Source: Chromobotia macracanthus (lineage: Eukaryota; Chordata; Actinopteri; Cypriniformes; Botiidae). Taken from it: a stretch of 64,000 nt of DNA. Position numbers and translations under genes: made by a program. The notes under the pieces are model-generated. The model did no database searches and was not told where the DNA came from. It was given only the letters and a program-made list of their open reading frames with translations. Positions 14,401-28,200 of the stretch are shown here, piece after piece (positions within the stretch are counted from its first letter, which is position 1; each line of letters starts with the position of its first letter). Location of the stretch: NCBI GenBank assembly GCA_036877525.1, contig JAZGTH010000123.1, positions 1,107,501 to 1,171,500 of the forward strand, in the 5' to 3' direction.

Positions 14401-15271
14401 TATACAAAAGAAATATATATATATATATATATATGCAATACAAAAATGAATTCATGAAAATAGCATAGCATTTAGGCTATGCAATTAAAACCGGCTATTA
14501 ACCTGGTCATTTCTTTTGACACAGTGAATAATTTGTCTTTGATTTTCTGCACGGATCAAAGAAGCCAGTCGTGTGTGATAAGCTGTCAATGTTGTTTTAT
14601 TTTAAAATGACATTCTTATTCTTTCAAATTCTCTTTCTGTTCTTAATCATTTTTGTCTTTAACCTCAAACTGTATTCTTTTATCCCTCTCTGTCCATTTC
14701 TTTAGTGTGTTGTAATATGTCTGTATAATTCCAGTACATTAGGCCTGCTCTACATATCAGTTCATTCACCCTCAATAAACTGTAATTGCTTGTTAATTGT
14801 GGTTTAATGAGTTTGGGGAGAGACAGACTCACACAAACACAAACTGAGGAAAAAGAGGGAAGTGTTTTAAGGGCCACAGTAATGCCAGTTCGCTCTGAAA
14901 TACACTAAAGGATTGCACTGCATCATACTTGCATGTATTGGTACACTTGCAAGCAGTGGAACCCACTGAAGAGCCTCTATAAGCATCAAAGCAGTAACAG
15001 AGGGACCCTGCATGTCACATTCATTAGCCATAGAGTCTGACTGCTGGTCTATACACCAGTGATTACTGAGAGAGTCAAGATCTGCCAGCAGGAGCACAGA
15101 AACTGAGATGGAGTTAGAAAAAGAGGCACTGAGATGAAGAGAGGATAGGGGAGTAAAGGTGAAAGACATTATGGAAATAGACTGCACCTAGAAATCAGTG
15201 GCAAAGGAAAACTCAAAGTATGAAGAGTCAGTTGAACATTAGAAGGGAGTGGTCATGAGGATATCAATGAG

Positions 15272-15322
<51 letters not shown>

Positions 15323-18300
15323 GAGGCTCCAAGGGTTATTTCCCTACAGATCTCATTAAAGACTTCTAATGCCCCTACTCTTGCCCTGCAGTAATAGGCC
15401 TGAGGGAGCAGACAGACACAGAGAGATGTATGGAGGGTTAAATGAAACAGAATGTACAGTGTAAACAACTTGGGTAAATACTTTTTTTGTATTTAAACTG
15501 TTTTACAGTTTCACACTACAGCAATAACACATTACTTTCTTCTTTATCATTGGCAATAGTTGCATTTTATTGAGTGTAAAGTTCTTCAGTAAATGTTCTT
15601 GATTACTGTACTTAAGAATAATTTCTGGGAATTTGTACTCAAGCACTGTGGGACCAGAACACTACAGAGTACTTAATTTCCAAGAAAAAAACACTATTTA
15701 CTCTTTACAATTTAATTCCGACCTACAAAAGTATATATGTTCTGCAGGTTATCATGGCTTATATCTGTCATATTATTATAAACATATCTATTTGTCCATT
15801 TTACTTGACTTTTAACAACCAGGAAATTTCAGTATAAAATATGATTCACCACAGATGGTCATTCATCCTTGTGAAGAGACGACTCATTAGTCACCACAAC
15901 ACAGTCTGTGACCTAAAGAAACTGCTGTAATTAATGCATTTAATTATAACAGCACTGATGATAAACGAACATGAGTTCACTCTGAATATAAAGCTCTATA
16001 GTTTCAGGTAGCAGATTTCGGGATAGAGATACATTTTAAGTTAATTTGGTATATCTTACAGTTTTACACAATCAGAACACTGAGAATATTGTGATTAAAC
16101 AGGTTGCTGCAGTAAGAAAATCCTCTGTTTCTTGATTTCATCAGTCTGAAGCTAAGAAAAAGTTTAGTTTTAAATATAATGGATGTGGAAGCATTCACTC
16201 AACTGTGTTTTTGGCAAGATGGCTTTGAGTTTTAATTTAGTAAGATTTTGACACAATTACACATACTACAGTATAATATCAGTGTACTTTGTACACCCCT
16301 GCATTTTTGTTTTCCCCCTTACAGTAATATTTTACCCCTCTGTTTTACCCTGTACAGTATGTACATTATAACGTAATGAAATGGCTTTTAAAACCAAGGG
16401 GACTGGACTCAATGTCACTTTTGAAATGCTATGTGAGACCTAAGCAGAAAAGGACAAAGTTGTGCAGAGGTCTGTGAGTCGAACTTGAAAATAATAGCTT
16501 TTAGATTAACAGCTAAATTACTATAATTAAATATCATTATAATAAATCATTTTCCAGGCTTATTGTCATTCAGCCTAAATGATTGTAATCACAATGATGC
16601 AAATAAATTTGCATCTATATCTGAGTTATGTAATGTTATAAAAGTCATTTTTATAGTGTATATGCGTTAATAGTATCACTATTGCACGGCTATGTGGGTG
16701 TGTGTGTGAGGTATTTTACTTCTGTGAAAAATGATGTGTGAGTGACAGGAAATGACATGGAGATATCTTAGCAAGATACTGTAAATTGTCAGTGAACACA
16801 TCCACTACACCTGTAAACTCTGTCAAGAAGAACTCCCTCCAGTACACACGCTCTCTGTAAGATCGAAACACATACACCATACCACAGTGCACCAAGGGAC
16901 TGCTGAGATGTTTCTATGGCAACCTGCAGCTTGCTCCACTAATGAAGTGGTTACCATGGTGATGGGGATTGGCTGTGCGCAAAGTGAGAGACTGAATAAC
17001 AGATAGAGGAGGAAATTTCACACTTCTACAACCACTGCATGGACACACACACGTGCAAGAGGACAGTGGTAAAGTAAGGAGAGAAAGAACACACACACAC
17101 AATTGTACACAGACATGCAGTTACAACCACGGATCAATCATAGAACTTCTTCAAGGTCAGAGGAGGGGATCTCATTCCAGCACTCCACTGCAGGGCTGTC
17201 CCATTTTCACCGTTCCTGGAACAGCTCTGCCGTCCCAAAATTCATTCTGAGAAGCCCTAAGCTGACGTGCCCCTTAGCCTGGGGCCAGTGCTCAAGCTTG
17301 TACGTTACAAGGAGCTAGTTAGGTTATATCACAGCAGTTCTCAAGCAGTACTTGCTTAGTGTAGCATGTCAAAAGTCAGATTGGAACAATTATTTATCTA
17401 TAGCTGTAACTGAGTAATCTACAGATTATAGCTATAACTGCAGGCTAATTAATTCATTAGCATTGCCATTAGGAGTTCCGGGGTGTTCAAAGCTTAAATT
17501 AGATGTTAATGAAGCTGATGGGCAGTTGCTCATTGGATCAGGGATTCACTAACCCGTCATAGGGCTCTGTTTCACCTAATTTTGTATGGCTGCAGTAATT
17601 TTAATGAATCACAATGTCTCCCCCTTGTGTTTACGGAGAAAACTGCTGCTAAGCTTCGGGGGCAGGGTTTCTTTAAGGTGACACAAGAGAGTCAGAAAGT
17701 GCAGCTGCATTTGGGTTCCATACCAATAATATCTGATCCTGGTCAATGCTGTCCTACAAAACATTTAATTCACCAATAAATTCATGAATAATTCAGGTTG
17801 TGTACCATTGCATTAAAATAACAGCAGTCTCTCTATGTCTCTGTAGAAGTGTCTGCGGTTCAATCCAGATGCAACAGTCTGGAAGGCAAAGCAGCAGGTA
17901 CTGTGTAGTCTAACCGAATCTCTAAGGGACGTTTTGAACTACGGCCTTTTCCAACCTGCTACTGATGGACATGATGCCAAATTTTTGGAGGAAGAGAGGC
18001 CGCTCAGAGAATACCCACAATCCTTTGAAAAAGGAGTACCTTACCTGGAGGTATCTGTCATGTTATACTCTTTGTGATGTTACAGATTTCTGTTTGTTTG
18101 GGTTCCTTTTTTAACACTTGATCTATAATGTAATATGAATGCCGGTGCTAGGAAACTGCTGCTTCATATTGTTTGTTGCCTTGGTGATATGTTATTCTTT
18201 TAAGCAGCTTCTGTGGTAACTGTGAATTCTAATAATCCTGATATGCTTTATTGGAGATTTGTCTTATAGTGAAAAGATTAAACTGGTTTATTTAGGGGAT

Positions 18301-21300
18301 GTAATTTGTAGAGCACAAGGCAATTACTAGTATTGGGTGAACAACAACAGTCAACTTAATGGGTAATAATTCACAACAAGCTCTTTCCCTCAATGCGTTT
18401 ATTGCTTTGGTAGAAATTGCCCCATCTTAGAAATTGCCCCTGGACAGCTATGACATATGAAGGAATTTTGGACACAAGATTCTAAACATATTTCAGGTAA
18501 ATATTAAAGAAATAAAAACTCAGAAGCTCTATAAACAGAAGCTCTGTTGACATGGTGTTACCACAGAAACTCATTTTAACTCATTTATTTTGAGTTAAAA
18601 ATGCACTTGCAATGTCTTTTGGGCAAAGACCAGAATAAATGAAAAAAAAAAATTAAACATTTTTTAAAAATGACAGTATCTGCACACTTTTGGCTAATGT
18701 GAGAATCACTTACCAACTTCACCCGCCTAAAGCAAAGATAAGTGAGCATTTTCAATGGAAGCTGAGTGCCATGCTTTTGAGATGGATTGTGGGATTGACA
18801 ACGGCGCAAAAGTCTTACCACCCTGCAGAGATGATGCTCTGCTGTTGTGAGCAGCATGTTTCTTATACTGCAGTGATTACGGCAATTTAAAAAACTCAGA
18901 ATACAATTTAGACAACTTTACAGATATTTAAAGTTTACAGATATTACAGATATTATACAGAATTTTAATTTAACAAAATTACGTTTTACCAAAAAGGGAA
19001 TTTTACTGTCCAGTACCATTCCCCCATAGACTTTCGCTGTAAGCATATGGCTGTAAACATGTTTTGATTGTTTATTGGATGGGTGCGCAGAAATGTTTTT
19101 GTTTGCAAAATGTTTTCAATACAGCTTAAATTGCATTTTACCTTTCACTGATTTTTCTTTCACACAGTTCCGCTACAAAACCAGAGTGTACAAGCAGACA
19201 AATCTAGATGAGAAACAGCTGGCCAAACTGCACACTAAGGTGGGCATCACCGCAGAAAACACTGAAGACAGAAATACAAAGCCAACATTAAATGTCTGTG
19301 CATGCGTGTTATTTAGATAGTGTGTACAGGCAACTTTCAGATGTGTACCTGCGCATTAGCATTTATGTCTAACTGCAAACAAATTGTGATGAACTGCTAC
19401 AAGTGTGCTGTTTCCACCTCACCCCACAGGCTAGCCTAAAGAAATTCATGGACTACATCCAGACTGGCGCTGTGGAAAAGGTAGCCAAACTTCTGGACAA
19501 AGGGCTTGACCCCAACTATCATGACCCTGATACAGGAGGTAAGGTGTTGGACACGGGGTTGTTTACTTCCCGTGAGTTAATGAACTGTCCAGTGCTTATT
19601 AGTGATCTGAATAATAACTGAATAATTAATAACCGCCAACAGTTCATAAACTGTCCCCCACACTTGCTACAAGCATATGGAGATAGCTCTCTATGAATAT
19701 TCAATTAATGTTTACAGAAATGGACATTTGCATCATTCCAATGACGCATGAGATTTCTAGCAAAAGTCATCCGGAGTTTAAATTATGCATTGCACGAATG
19801 TTAATGTTAGACTCTCTGGATGTTTCCTAAACAAACAAACAAACAAAAACACCAATTACAGCTCTTGGATTTCCTATTTAATGAGTTGAAACAATTAACT
19901 AAATGGTTCAGTTCAATGCGTGTTAACAAGGGAAAGTCGCTGAATAATTGTAATATATTAGCAATTGACAGTGTAAAACTTTCAGCGATCAGATTTACAG
20001 AATGTTTTTTGATAATTTGCTGAGCCGCAGACATGGCCAGACGTGCTGTGAAAGTCTTGTTATCGACCAGATGACAATGCCGAGTAACATTAGCGGTGGA
20101 GTGTGAAGTACGAAATGGCTACCTTGAGTGTTTTTCACAGTTTGTCTCGACTGCGTTGTCACAGATCTAATGTTGTGCTTGCCAGGCTGACAGTCACTTC
20201 TCAAAGCAGACCCTGCAAATGGGGAGCGAGAACTGCAGCACCTCTTGTAACCACTAGGGGGAGAATGAGAAACAAAAACTGTTATTATTTATGGGTGCCT
20301 GGTGGCTTTTCAAGGTGCTTGTGTTGTACACAGTGTTTAACGCAGAACATCGTTTCATTGCGACCATTGCTGCCGGCTATGATTAATACTATATATACTT
20401 TTAATCAAAGTTATCTGAGGCCAAATATTCAGAATAACACACTGTACAGCCATTTAAAATGTTAAAGCTGCAATCTGTATCTTTTGCCTCTCTATCGCCA
20501 TCTCTCTTTGAAACATAAAATTGCAGGTTACCTTATGTACTTTTATTTACTTATGTTGAAGTCAAATGAAGCCAAACTGACATTTCCTAGAAAAATAGCA
20601 CCCGACAGCTTAAATTATAAATCATTCATATAAACTTAACATTGCAAATTTGGGTAAGATAAGGAGAAAGTTTTAAACACTAATCTGTTATTCGCTTACT
20701 CAGTAACTTACTTTTCACTTACTTTTCACTTACAATTCACTTACTTTTTTGTTAATTTTTACCAAAGAAAGTTACAGATTGCAAAGGACAGCGAGTAAAA
20801 AAAGACATTTAAAAATGTTTTCGGTGATTGTCTTTTAAATTAAATTCCACCATACTGTTTTATTTTACCTGTTTGCTTAATTAAAACCACTTATAATTTT
20901 ATCATTTTTATTTTCTTACATTTATTTATGAAAATAGTGGACATTTGTATATATATATATATGGTATTTCCACATCACTTTTGATTATGCCTTTTCCTGA
21001 CATTAATCATTGGCCGGTGTGTATGGCAGAGACTCCACTCACTTTGGCAGTACAGACAGAGCCGGGTGGAGGGGAGAACATCAGGGCACTGGTGATGGCC
21101 GGAGCTCACATCGACTTCAGGTCAAAGGATGGCTTGACCCCTCTCCACAAGGCCGTCAGAGCACACGCACATACTGCCCTACTGGTAACATACGAACACA
21201 TAATCTCTGCTTCAGGAACACAATACCTGTGATGGAGTTTAAATTCTGTTAGCATATTAAATCAAAGCATCTATTTATTGGGCTTTTCAGACGCTGTTGT

Positions 21301-22245
21301 CTTTGGGCGCATCTCCTGACTATAAGGACAGTCGCGGGCTGACTCCTCTTTACCACACTGTGCTGATTGGTGGCGACACCTCCTGCTGTGAGACCCTCCT
21401 GTACCACAGAGCCCAGCTGGGGCTCCGTGATGAGAATGGATGGGATGAGACCCATCAGGTACAGAGAAATGCTAAAAAACGTGTTTTTGTGTGTGCCACA
21501 TACAGGAAACACCAATTAAAGCCAAAGATTAATTTCTGTGAGTGTTAATATAAACAAACAGTGGGATCCAAAAGTCTTTGCCCACATTGACATCTAGGAC
21601 ATTGTGAAAGTTTTTGGAATTGTAAAAATATGAAACAAAAAAATTACAACATACAATGAGCAGAAATATTTCAAGGTCACTAATCAAATAGTCAAACAAC
21701 TATACTAATATTATAGCTTGTAAGAAAAACTATTGCAAAATAAAAGCATTTCACTAGTGGACTTTTGAATCCCACAATTTTTTGTCACTGTAAATCACCC
21801 ATTCGTGTCATACAGTTACTCTCTTTCTCTCTCTCTCTCTCTCTGTCTCATTTCCTGATACGTCATTCTCTCAGTCCCCTCAGTACGTCTCTCAGGGCTG
21901 ATGGGAAACATCATTCATCCCCGCATCTTCATCACACTGGGTCTGTGTGTTATTTTTGGAGTATGTACCAATACCTAATAATCTATTACTTCACTGTGTC
22001 TTTCATTCTTCTTCTGTCTGTATCCTTATCTCTCTGATTGTGATTCTGATTCTTTCATTCTCTTCCTCTCACACATTCACTGTGGTGTTAATTAGGAAAG
22101 GTGTCTGTTCTGACAATGGATAACATCCTTCCTCTTGTCAAAAGACTGTCTTGATTCTCTGTGCTCTATGAATGGCCCTATACTTATACTTTACCCTATT
22201 TCCTTTTCTTCTTGCTCTCACTCTCTCTCACTCTCTCTCACACAC

Positions 22246-22286
<41 letters not shown>

Positions 22287-25200
22287 ATCTCTCTCTCTCT
22301 CTATTTCCAGGCCTGTCAAAATGGAAACTCACAACACTTAGAACATCTGCTTTTTTATGGTGCAGACTCTTCTTCCCAGAATGCCTCAGGAAACACTGCC
22401 CTGCACATATGTGCTTTATATAACAAGGTATAGCTGGCAGTTCAAACACAAACATCAAACCAGACAATACAATTCAGTGGATCTCTGTCACCATAGCTTG
22501 ATCTCTGTTTACCTCTGTTTATCTCATTTGGTACTGGTAAATCTGGTAAACCAGCGTAGCCATGCTCACCTGCAAAACTAAGCATGGCCTTGCTGGTTAG
22601 TGGTGTGCCTGAAATGCCAGAAACCATGCTGGTGACCACCTATGCTTGTCTTTTTAGCAGGGTATATAGCATCTTTTTTTTCAAATATGCAAAGAGCTTA
22701 ATTATTTTGTGTAAAATGGTGTATTTACAGAGGTGCTAAAGTTTTATGAATGATGCTTATTACATTTTATGGCCAGCATCAGATGTCTTCAAAGTCTTGA
22801 GGCCATTATTGTCTAATACCACCATTTAGGAGAGCTGTGCCCGCATTCTGCTGTATCGAGGAGCCAATAAGGACACAAAGAATAACAGTGGGCAGACCTC
22901 CTTCCAGGTATTTATGAGGCTTGAGGCCACAAATTGTTATTTATGTTTGTTTTCAACACTCTGCATATGATTAACAGGTTAAAATGAGTAATTAAAGAAA
23001 CCCAAACTCCCACAAACCCTCTCCCAGCCTTGTTTGTGAACCCAAGCATAGTGTATTGATTTAGGCTGTTTTTGTAGTGTGTTATTGTGACTAAGTATTT
23101 TGGTATGCGTTATGAGTCTCAGGTGGAGTGAAGCAGCAGTGAGCCAAAATAGTTTAACTTAACCTTTCCCATTTCTACAGAGCTACACAGCTGTGACTGT
23201 GAGCGTGTGGTTTTGTGTTTAATATGAATGGAAAGTTACTGGTGTGTGTGCGAGCTTAATATTTTGTCCTTCCCAAGCCTTGCGTCACTCTGTTATTCAC
23301 ATATGCAAGTTTGAAATGTGTGTGAAACTTCTTTTCTAGGTGGCTGTGATGTCTGGTCATTTTGAGCTGGGAGAAATCATTAAGAACCATCGGGAATCAG
23401 ACGTAGGTAAGGAGCAGACTTATTTTGGTTCTGTCAATATTTTTTTTTTTTGCTCTTGAAACTGTGTGACATTTGGAGCTTGGTACTTTTGCTTCTCTTT
23501 AGCTTAGTTCTCATACACAGTGTCCCTATGCAGTGATCATCGCTCCCTGTAGTTCACATCACTGGACATTTGATTTTATTAAAATCTTCTGCATGAAACA
23601 CTGACAACACTTGAATTGTACAAATTATGGGTTCTGTGTATGACATATAATAGAATACTATCTGTATTAAAACAATATCTCATAAGTAAGAGTGCATTAT
23701 ATATGCTGTATATCAACATGGCTGCCCAGCTAACAATTTAAGGTTGTAAGAACGTTTCCCTATTGATTCCATTAAATAACAAAAGTGTTAATTTTGAAAG
23801 TTCTATGAACTTTAAAAACGTCCAGTTTTCTAGACATTGACATAATAATTAACATATTGTTATATATTAACATATTATATTAAAGACATATTAACATTAT
23901 TGCTTGGTTATAAGAACGTTAGTCATATATTTTTTTAAAATTCTGTAACATTTTTAAACTGTTCCACTAACTACTTAGTGTTTAACAGTAAAAAACATTC
24001 TACGAACTTTACTGAAAGAACATTTTTGTAATAATTGCATGATTGCTACTCTCTTTCTCACTGTTTCTCTCTTGATTTGATGTCAGTACCCTTTCTGGAG
24101 TCTCCAAAGTATGCCCCCCAGAGGAGGGAAAGTGGACGTACCCTTGGATTGCCCCATCCTCACCCTTTCCTGCGGGCCAACAGTGACAACAGCATGAATG
24201 TGCCAGACTGGATTGCCTTCCCCAACGCTGCTGGATCAAACATTGTCTCTGTGCAGGTCAGAGTGCGTATGTGTGTTTGACATAAGAAGGGTTTATTAAA
24301 CCTGAATGAAAAGGTATTCATTAGCATTTCTATTCATCTCAATGGCAGCTGATTGGCTGGTGAAGGACGCAGTTTGAAATTTGCCGTCTTCGCTCATAGA
24401 CTAGGTTTTTAAGAATGTCATCTGAGCCATAAAGGTTATAAATGTAACTAATCATTGTACATTTGCAGGTAATTAATGTCATAACAGTGCTGACTGGCTA
24501 ATGGCACACAGTTTAAAGACTTTCAGCTGACAGGGGAAAAAACTCATGCTTTTAAGAGCCCTTCTGAAACTAAATTTGGAATTGGTTAAAGATTACTGTA
24601 TTTGCATTATATGTACTATATTTCTTTACTGTACTGTGAAGAAATACTTTTAAATATTATTAAATGGCCATTAATGCAGAAAGTGTATTTGAGCAGACAG
24701 GATGATGTACTTGCTATTTCTATTAACAGGGGCTAACTGGGCCCCAGCTAACAGGGAACGTTGGCTAACAGTCTTTAAAAGTACTTTCAAAATGATTAAT
24801 AAGTTCTTGTGGGAATGTTAGCTTGAATAATGTTCTTTAATGATGTTTGAACAACATCAAAAACTGACGTTTTAAATGTTCCCAGAACTTTCATGATACC
24901 ATTTTAAGAACGTTAGGGAAACGTTCTTACAACATAAAGTTTTTAGTTGGGGCCACACTAACTAGCCAAACCTTGACCCTTTGGTTTGACATTGTGCTCA
25001 ACAACACTTAATAACACTATTAGTTTAGACAAAGCACTTACTCACAGATGCTGGATCACAAACTTACTTGTGTTTATTTGTGTGTGGGTATCTGTCAGGG
25101 TCTAAAGCATGGTGGCACCTTGCGCAGCTCCAGCAGTCCCCGTGGAGCCCGAACGCGTTCTCCCTCCCGAGGTCGAACAGGAGACCGAGATGAACGGAGC

Positions 25201-28200
25201 CGACAAACACGTGGACGACAAGGGTGAGAGAATAGAATTCTCAAGGTTATAGCCTGTCATTCAGCTCTATGCCTAACCCTGCAAATGAGCTGAGCCAGTA
25301 ATAGATTTGCATACATGAACATTTTCTGTTGTGTGTCTTTGCACAGGGCCGGATCCATCAGCAGTCAGGGCACGGCAAGCGGGCAGCGACGGCGGCTCTA
25401 CAGTGCCGTACCCGGGCGCGTATTCGTGGCCACCCGTGCGCACTCTGCCCAGGGGGACCGTGAGATCAGTTTTAACAAGGGAGACAAAGTCAAAGGTGAA
25501 TGTGTGTGTGTGTACAGGAACTCCATCTTACGTTGTGTGTGCGTGTGTGAATACCCAGCTAACAGTTTAGGTTGTAAGAACATTTCCCTTACATTTTCAT
25601 TAAGTAACAAAAATGTATTTTAAAAATGTAAATATTATTTTGAACGTTCAAAACATCAAGTTTTATGACATCGTATTAACATTATTGTTTGGTTATAAAA
25701 TTGTTTTTTAATTCTGTAAAGTTTTTTAAACATTCCACTAACAACTTAAGAATAATGTATATATAACATTAAAAAAGTTCTACAGAAATTACTGCAAGAA
25801 TGTTTTTGATAACTTTGAGAAAACTTTGAGCATGTTAGCCAGTGTTCTGAGAATGTTCCCTGTTAGCTGGGTATCTGTCAGCTTTTGCCCAGGCCAGTCT
25901 ACTACCATTAAATGTGTGTTTGTTTTTGTATGTTTTTCACAGGTGTGGATAAACGTTGTCTGTGTATGTATTCTGGTGATATGTGTTGGTATGTCAGTAT
26001 ATGTATATGTTTGTGAGCAGCATGTATGAATGTGTGTGTGTGTTTAAAACAGTAGTTTGCATCTGTTACCATAGCTTGCAAATATGCATGTGCCATTGTA
26101 AAATAGTAAACATTTGAGTGTTAATGATTGTGCATGCTATTGAGGTTATACGTATGTTTTGCAGTTTCTGTGTGTGTAAGTTTGTGACTGTATATCAGGG
26201 TGTCATGAACCTGTTTTTTTGAAGTGTCACCAGGGGCATTTAGGGTTTTTTGTTTAGGCAAAATAATTTATGATTGTACCTCAGGCTAGGACCTGTAGCA
26301 CTGCTGTGAAATGTTAACACAATAACAAAAAACCTGTAATAGCACTTTATTTTTACCTTCAGTAATCATCAAATGAAGTTGCATTAAAAATGTATTTGGC
26401 TTCAAAATCTGAGAGAGCACAACTGGGCATGACTCTGCTTATCTATATAGAGTGTATTTGTGGCTGTACTTTGTTTACATGTATACTGCTCACAAACAAA
26501 AACACACACATACACCTATCTGTTGTTTCTCTCTTGTTTCTCTCAGTACTGAGTGTAGGTGAAGGGGGCTACTGGGAGGGGACGGTTCGAGGGCGCACTG
26601 GATGGTTCCCATCTGACTGCGTGGAGGAGGTGGCACTTCGCAGCCTGGACAATCGCTCAGGTGAGACATGCACACTTTCAACTATCTATGATCTATAATG
26701 TTAAAGATGTCCACCTTGTACTCTGAGCTGCCATTTTGATTGTCCCAGCTGTAGTGGTAGTACGAACTAAAGTACGAACTGAAACAGCACCTCTGGCGTT
26801 GCGTTGTTAACATCTGCGAGACAGAACTGGCTTGAAGTCTATTAATAGTTTACAGCTGTACTGAAGTGTGAGAGAGACTGGCTGTACCGCTTCACACAGG
26901 GTTCGGATTGGGCTGCCGAACTCTGTCAGATCAGGAAACTTTAAGTCAGGACGTGTATTTATTTGCATACTGTAGTTGCACATTCTCGCACATACGCACA
27001 AGCTCATGATGATGTGGATGCGTCTCTGTGTGCATGTTTCAGAGAGCCGAAGTGAGCGAGCCAAGAGACTCTTCCGGCATTACACCGTCGGATCCTACGA
27101 TAGCTTTGATGCGCCCAGGTAAGACAACATCTACAGTTAATGTAGGATTTTGGTCTAAATGCTTTTATGCAGGTGCTTTTTATGCTGGTTTGGTGTTAGT
27201 CGAGCTGGTGGACTAGCATAGCCATGCTGATCATCAGCAAAATTTGGCTAAAGTAAGTTGGTGAACAAGTATGGTCTTTTTAGTGAAGTTGATTTCTCAA
27301 GGTAGTCTTTTTGGTCTAAGTAATAGTTTGTCCAGATCTTTTTTAATTTCTTTTGTCTTTTTTATTTGTTTTTATAGAGTCTGTTCAAAACCGACCTTAA
27401 GGATCATATAAATCTGATTTGTGAATGATGACGATAATGACAAGTGTAATTTTTTTGGGTCAACTGTTCTGTTAAGGGGAAAGTTCACTCAAAAATCTAA
27501 ATTCTTCTTTTTTTCTGAGGAATACAAAAGAAAATATTCTGAAATTCTCAAAATATCTCCTTTTGTGTTCCACAGAAGAAAAAGGTCATAAAGATTTGGA
27601 ATGAAATGACAGTGAGTAAAGTTTTCATTTTTTGGGTGAACTGTCCCTTTAAGATGGTTAATCTAGTGGGGACCAGCACATCAGTTATCCAAAACACAAC
27701 ATATGCTTGTGATCAGACTGGCTGGTCTTTTCAGTGGGGATCCCTAGGCCTTGTCTCTTTGTCTGTATACTCTGGTGAGGGATGATTGAGGCTTTTAGCA
27801 AAGCTGGACACAGCAGATATTTAACTGGTGTCTGACAGGAGCCATGAGGAGATTTGTGTTTGTCCAGAAAGTCAAATCTTTCTGGTATTTGCTCAGTTGT
27901 GAGGAGTGAATTAAGAATATTTACTGTGAAGAAATTAATTCTTTGCATCCTTTTTATTAAAAAAACATTTTTGCCCCATAAAGTTATATATTGTGTTAAT
28001 TAAATAACTGTACAATTATGATGGTGTGATATTGATATGAAGTGTGAGGTAACAATAAATACATTTTACGTTTATTATATATAAAATATATTTGTGAAGC
28101 TGCTGTGTTTTCTTTATCTTTTTGTTTTTTCTTATGTTTTTATTTATTGTTTTAGTCACAATTGTAACCCAAAGTCTTGATGCTAAGACAGCGTTTGTCC

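Larger units (their letters stand above)
11424..17846 (+). other. shank1 intron between first two coding exons
   Basis: I see no coding exon here. Contents are AT-rich sequence, a GA then GAAA microsatellite (13329-13370), an AT run (14412-14434), a GA run (15276-15319) and an old hAT-like fragment (around 11590-11660) with the phrase AAGAACCCCTTTGTGGAC. Confidence 0.6.
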
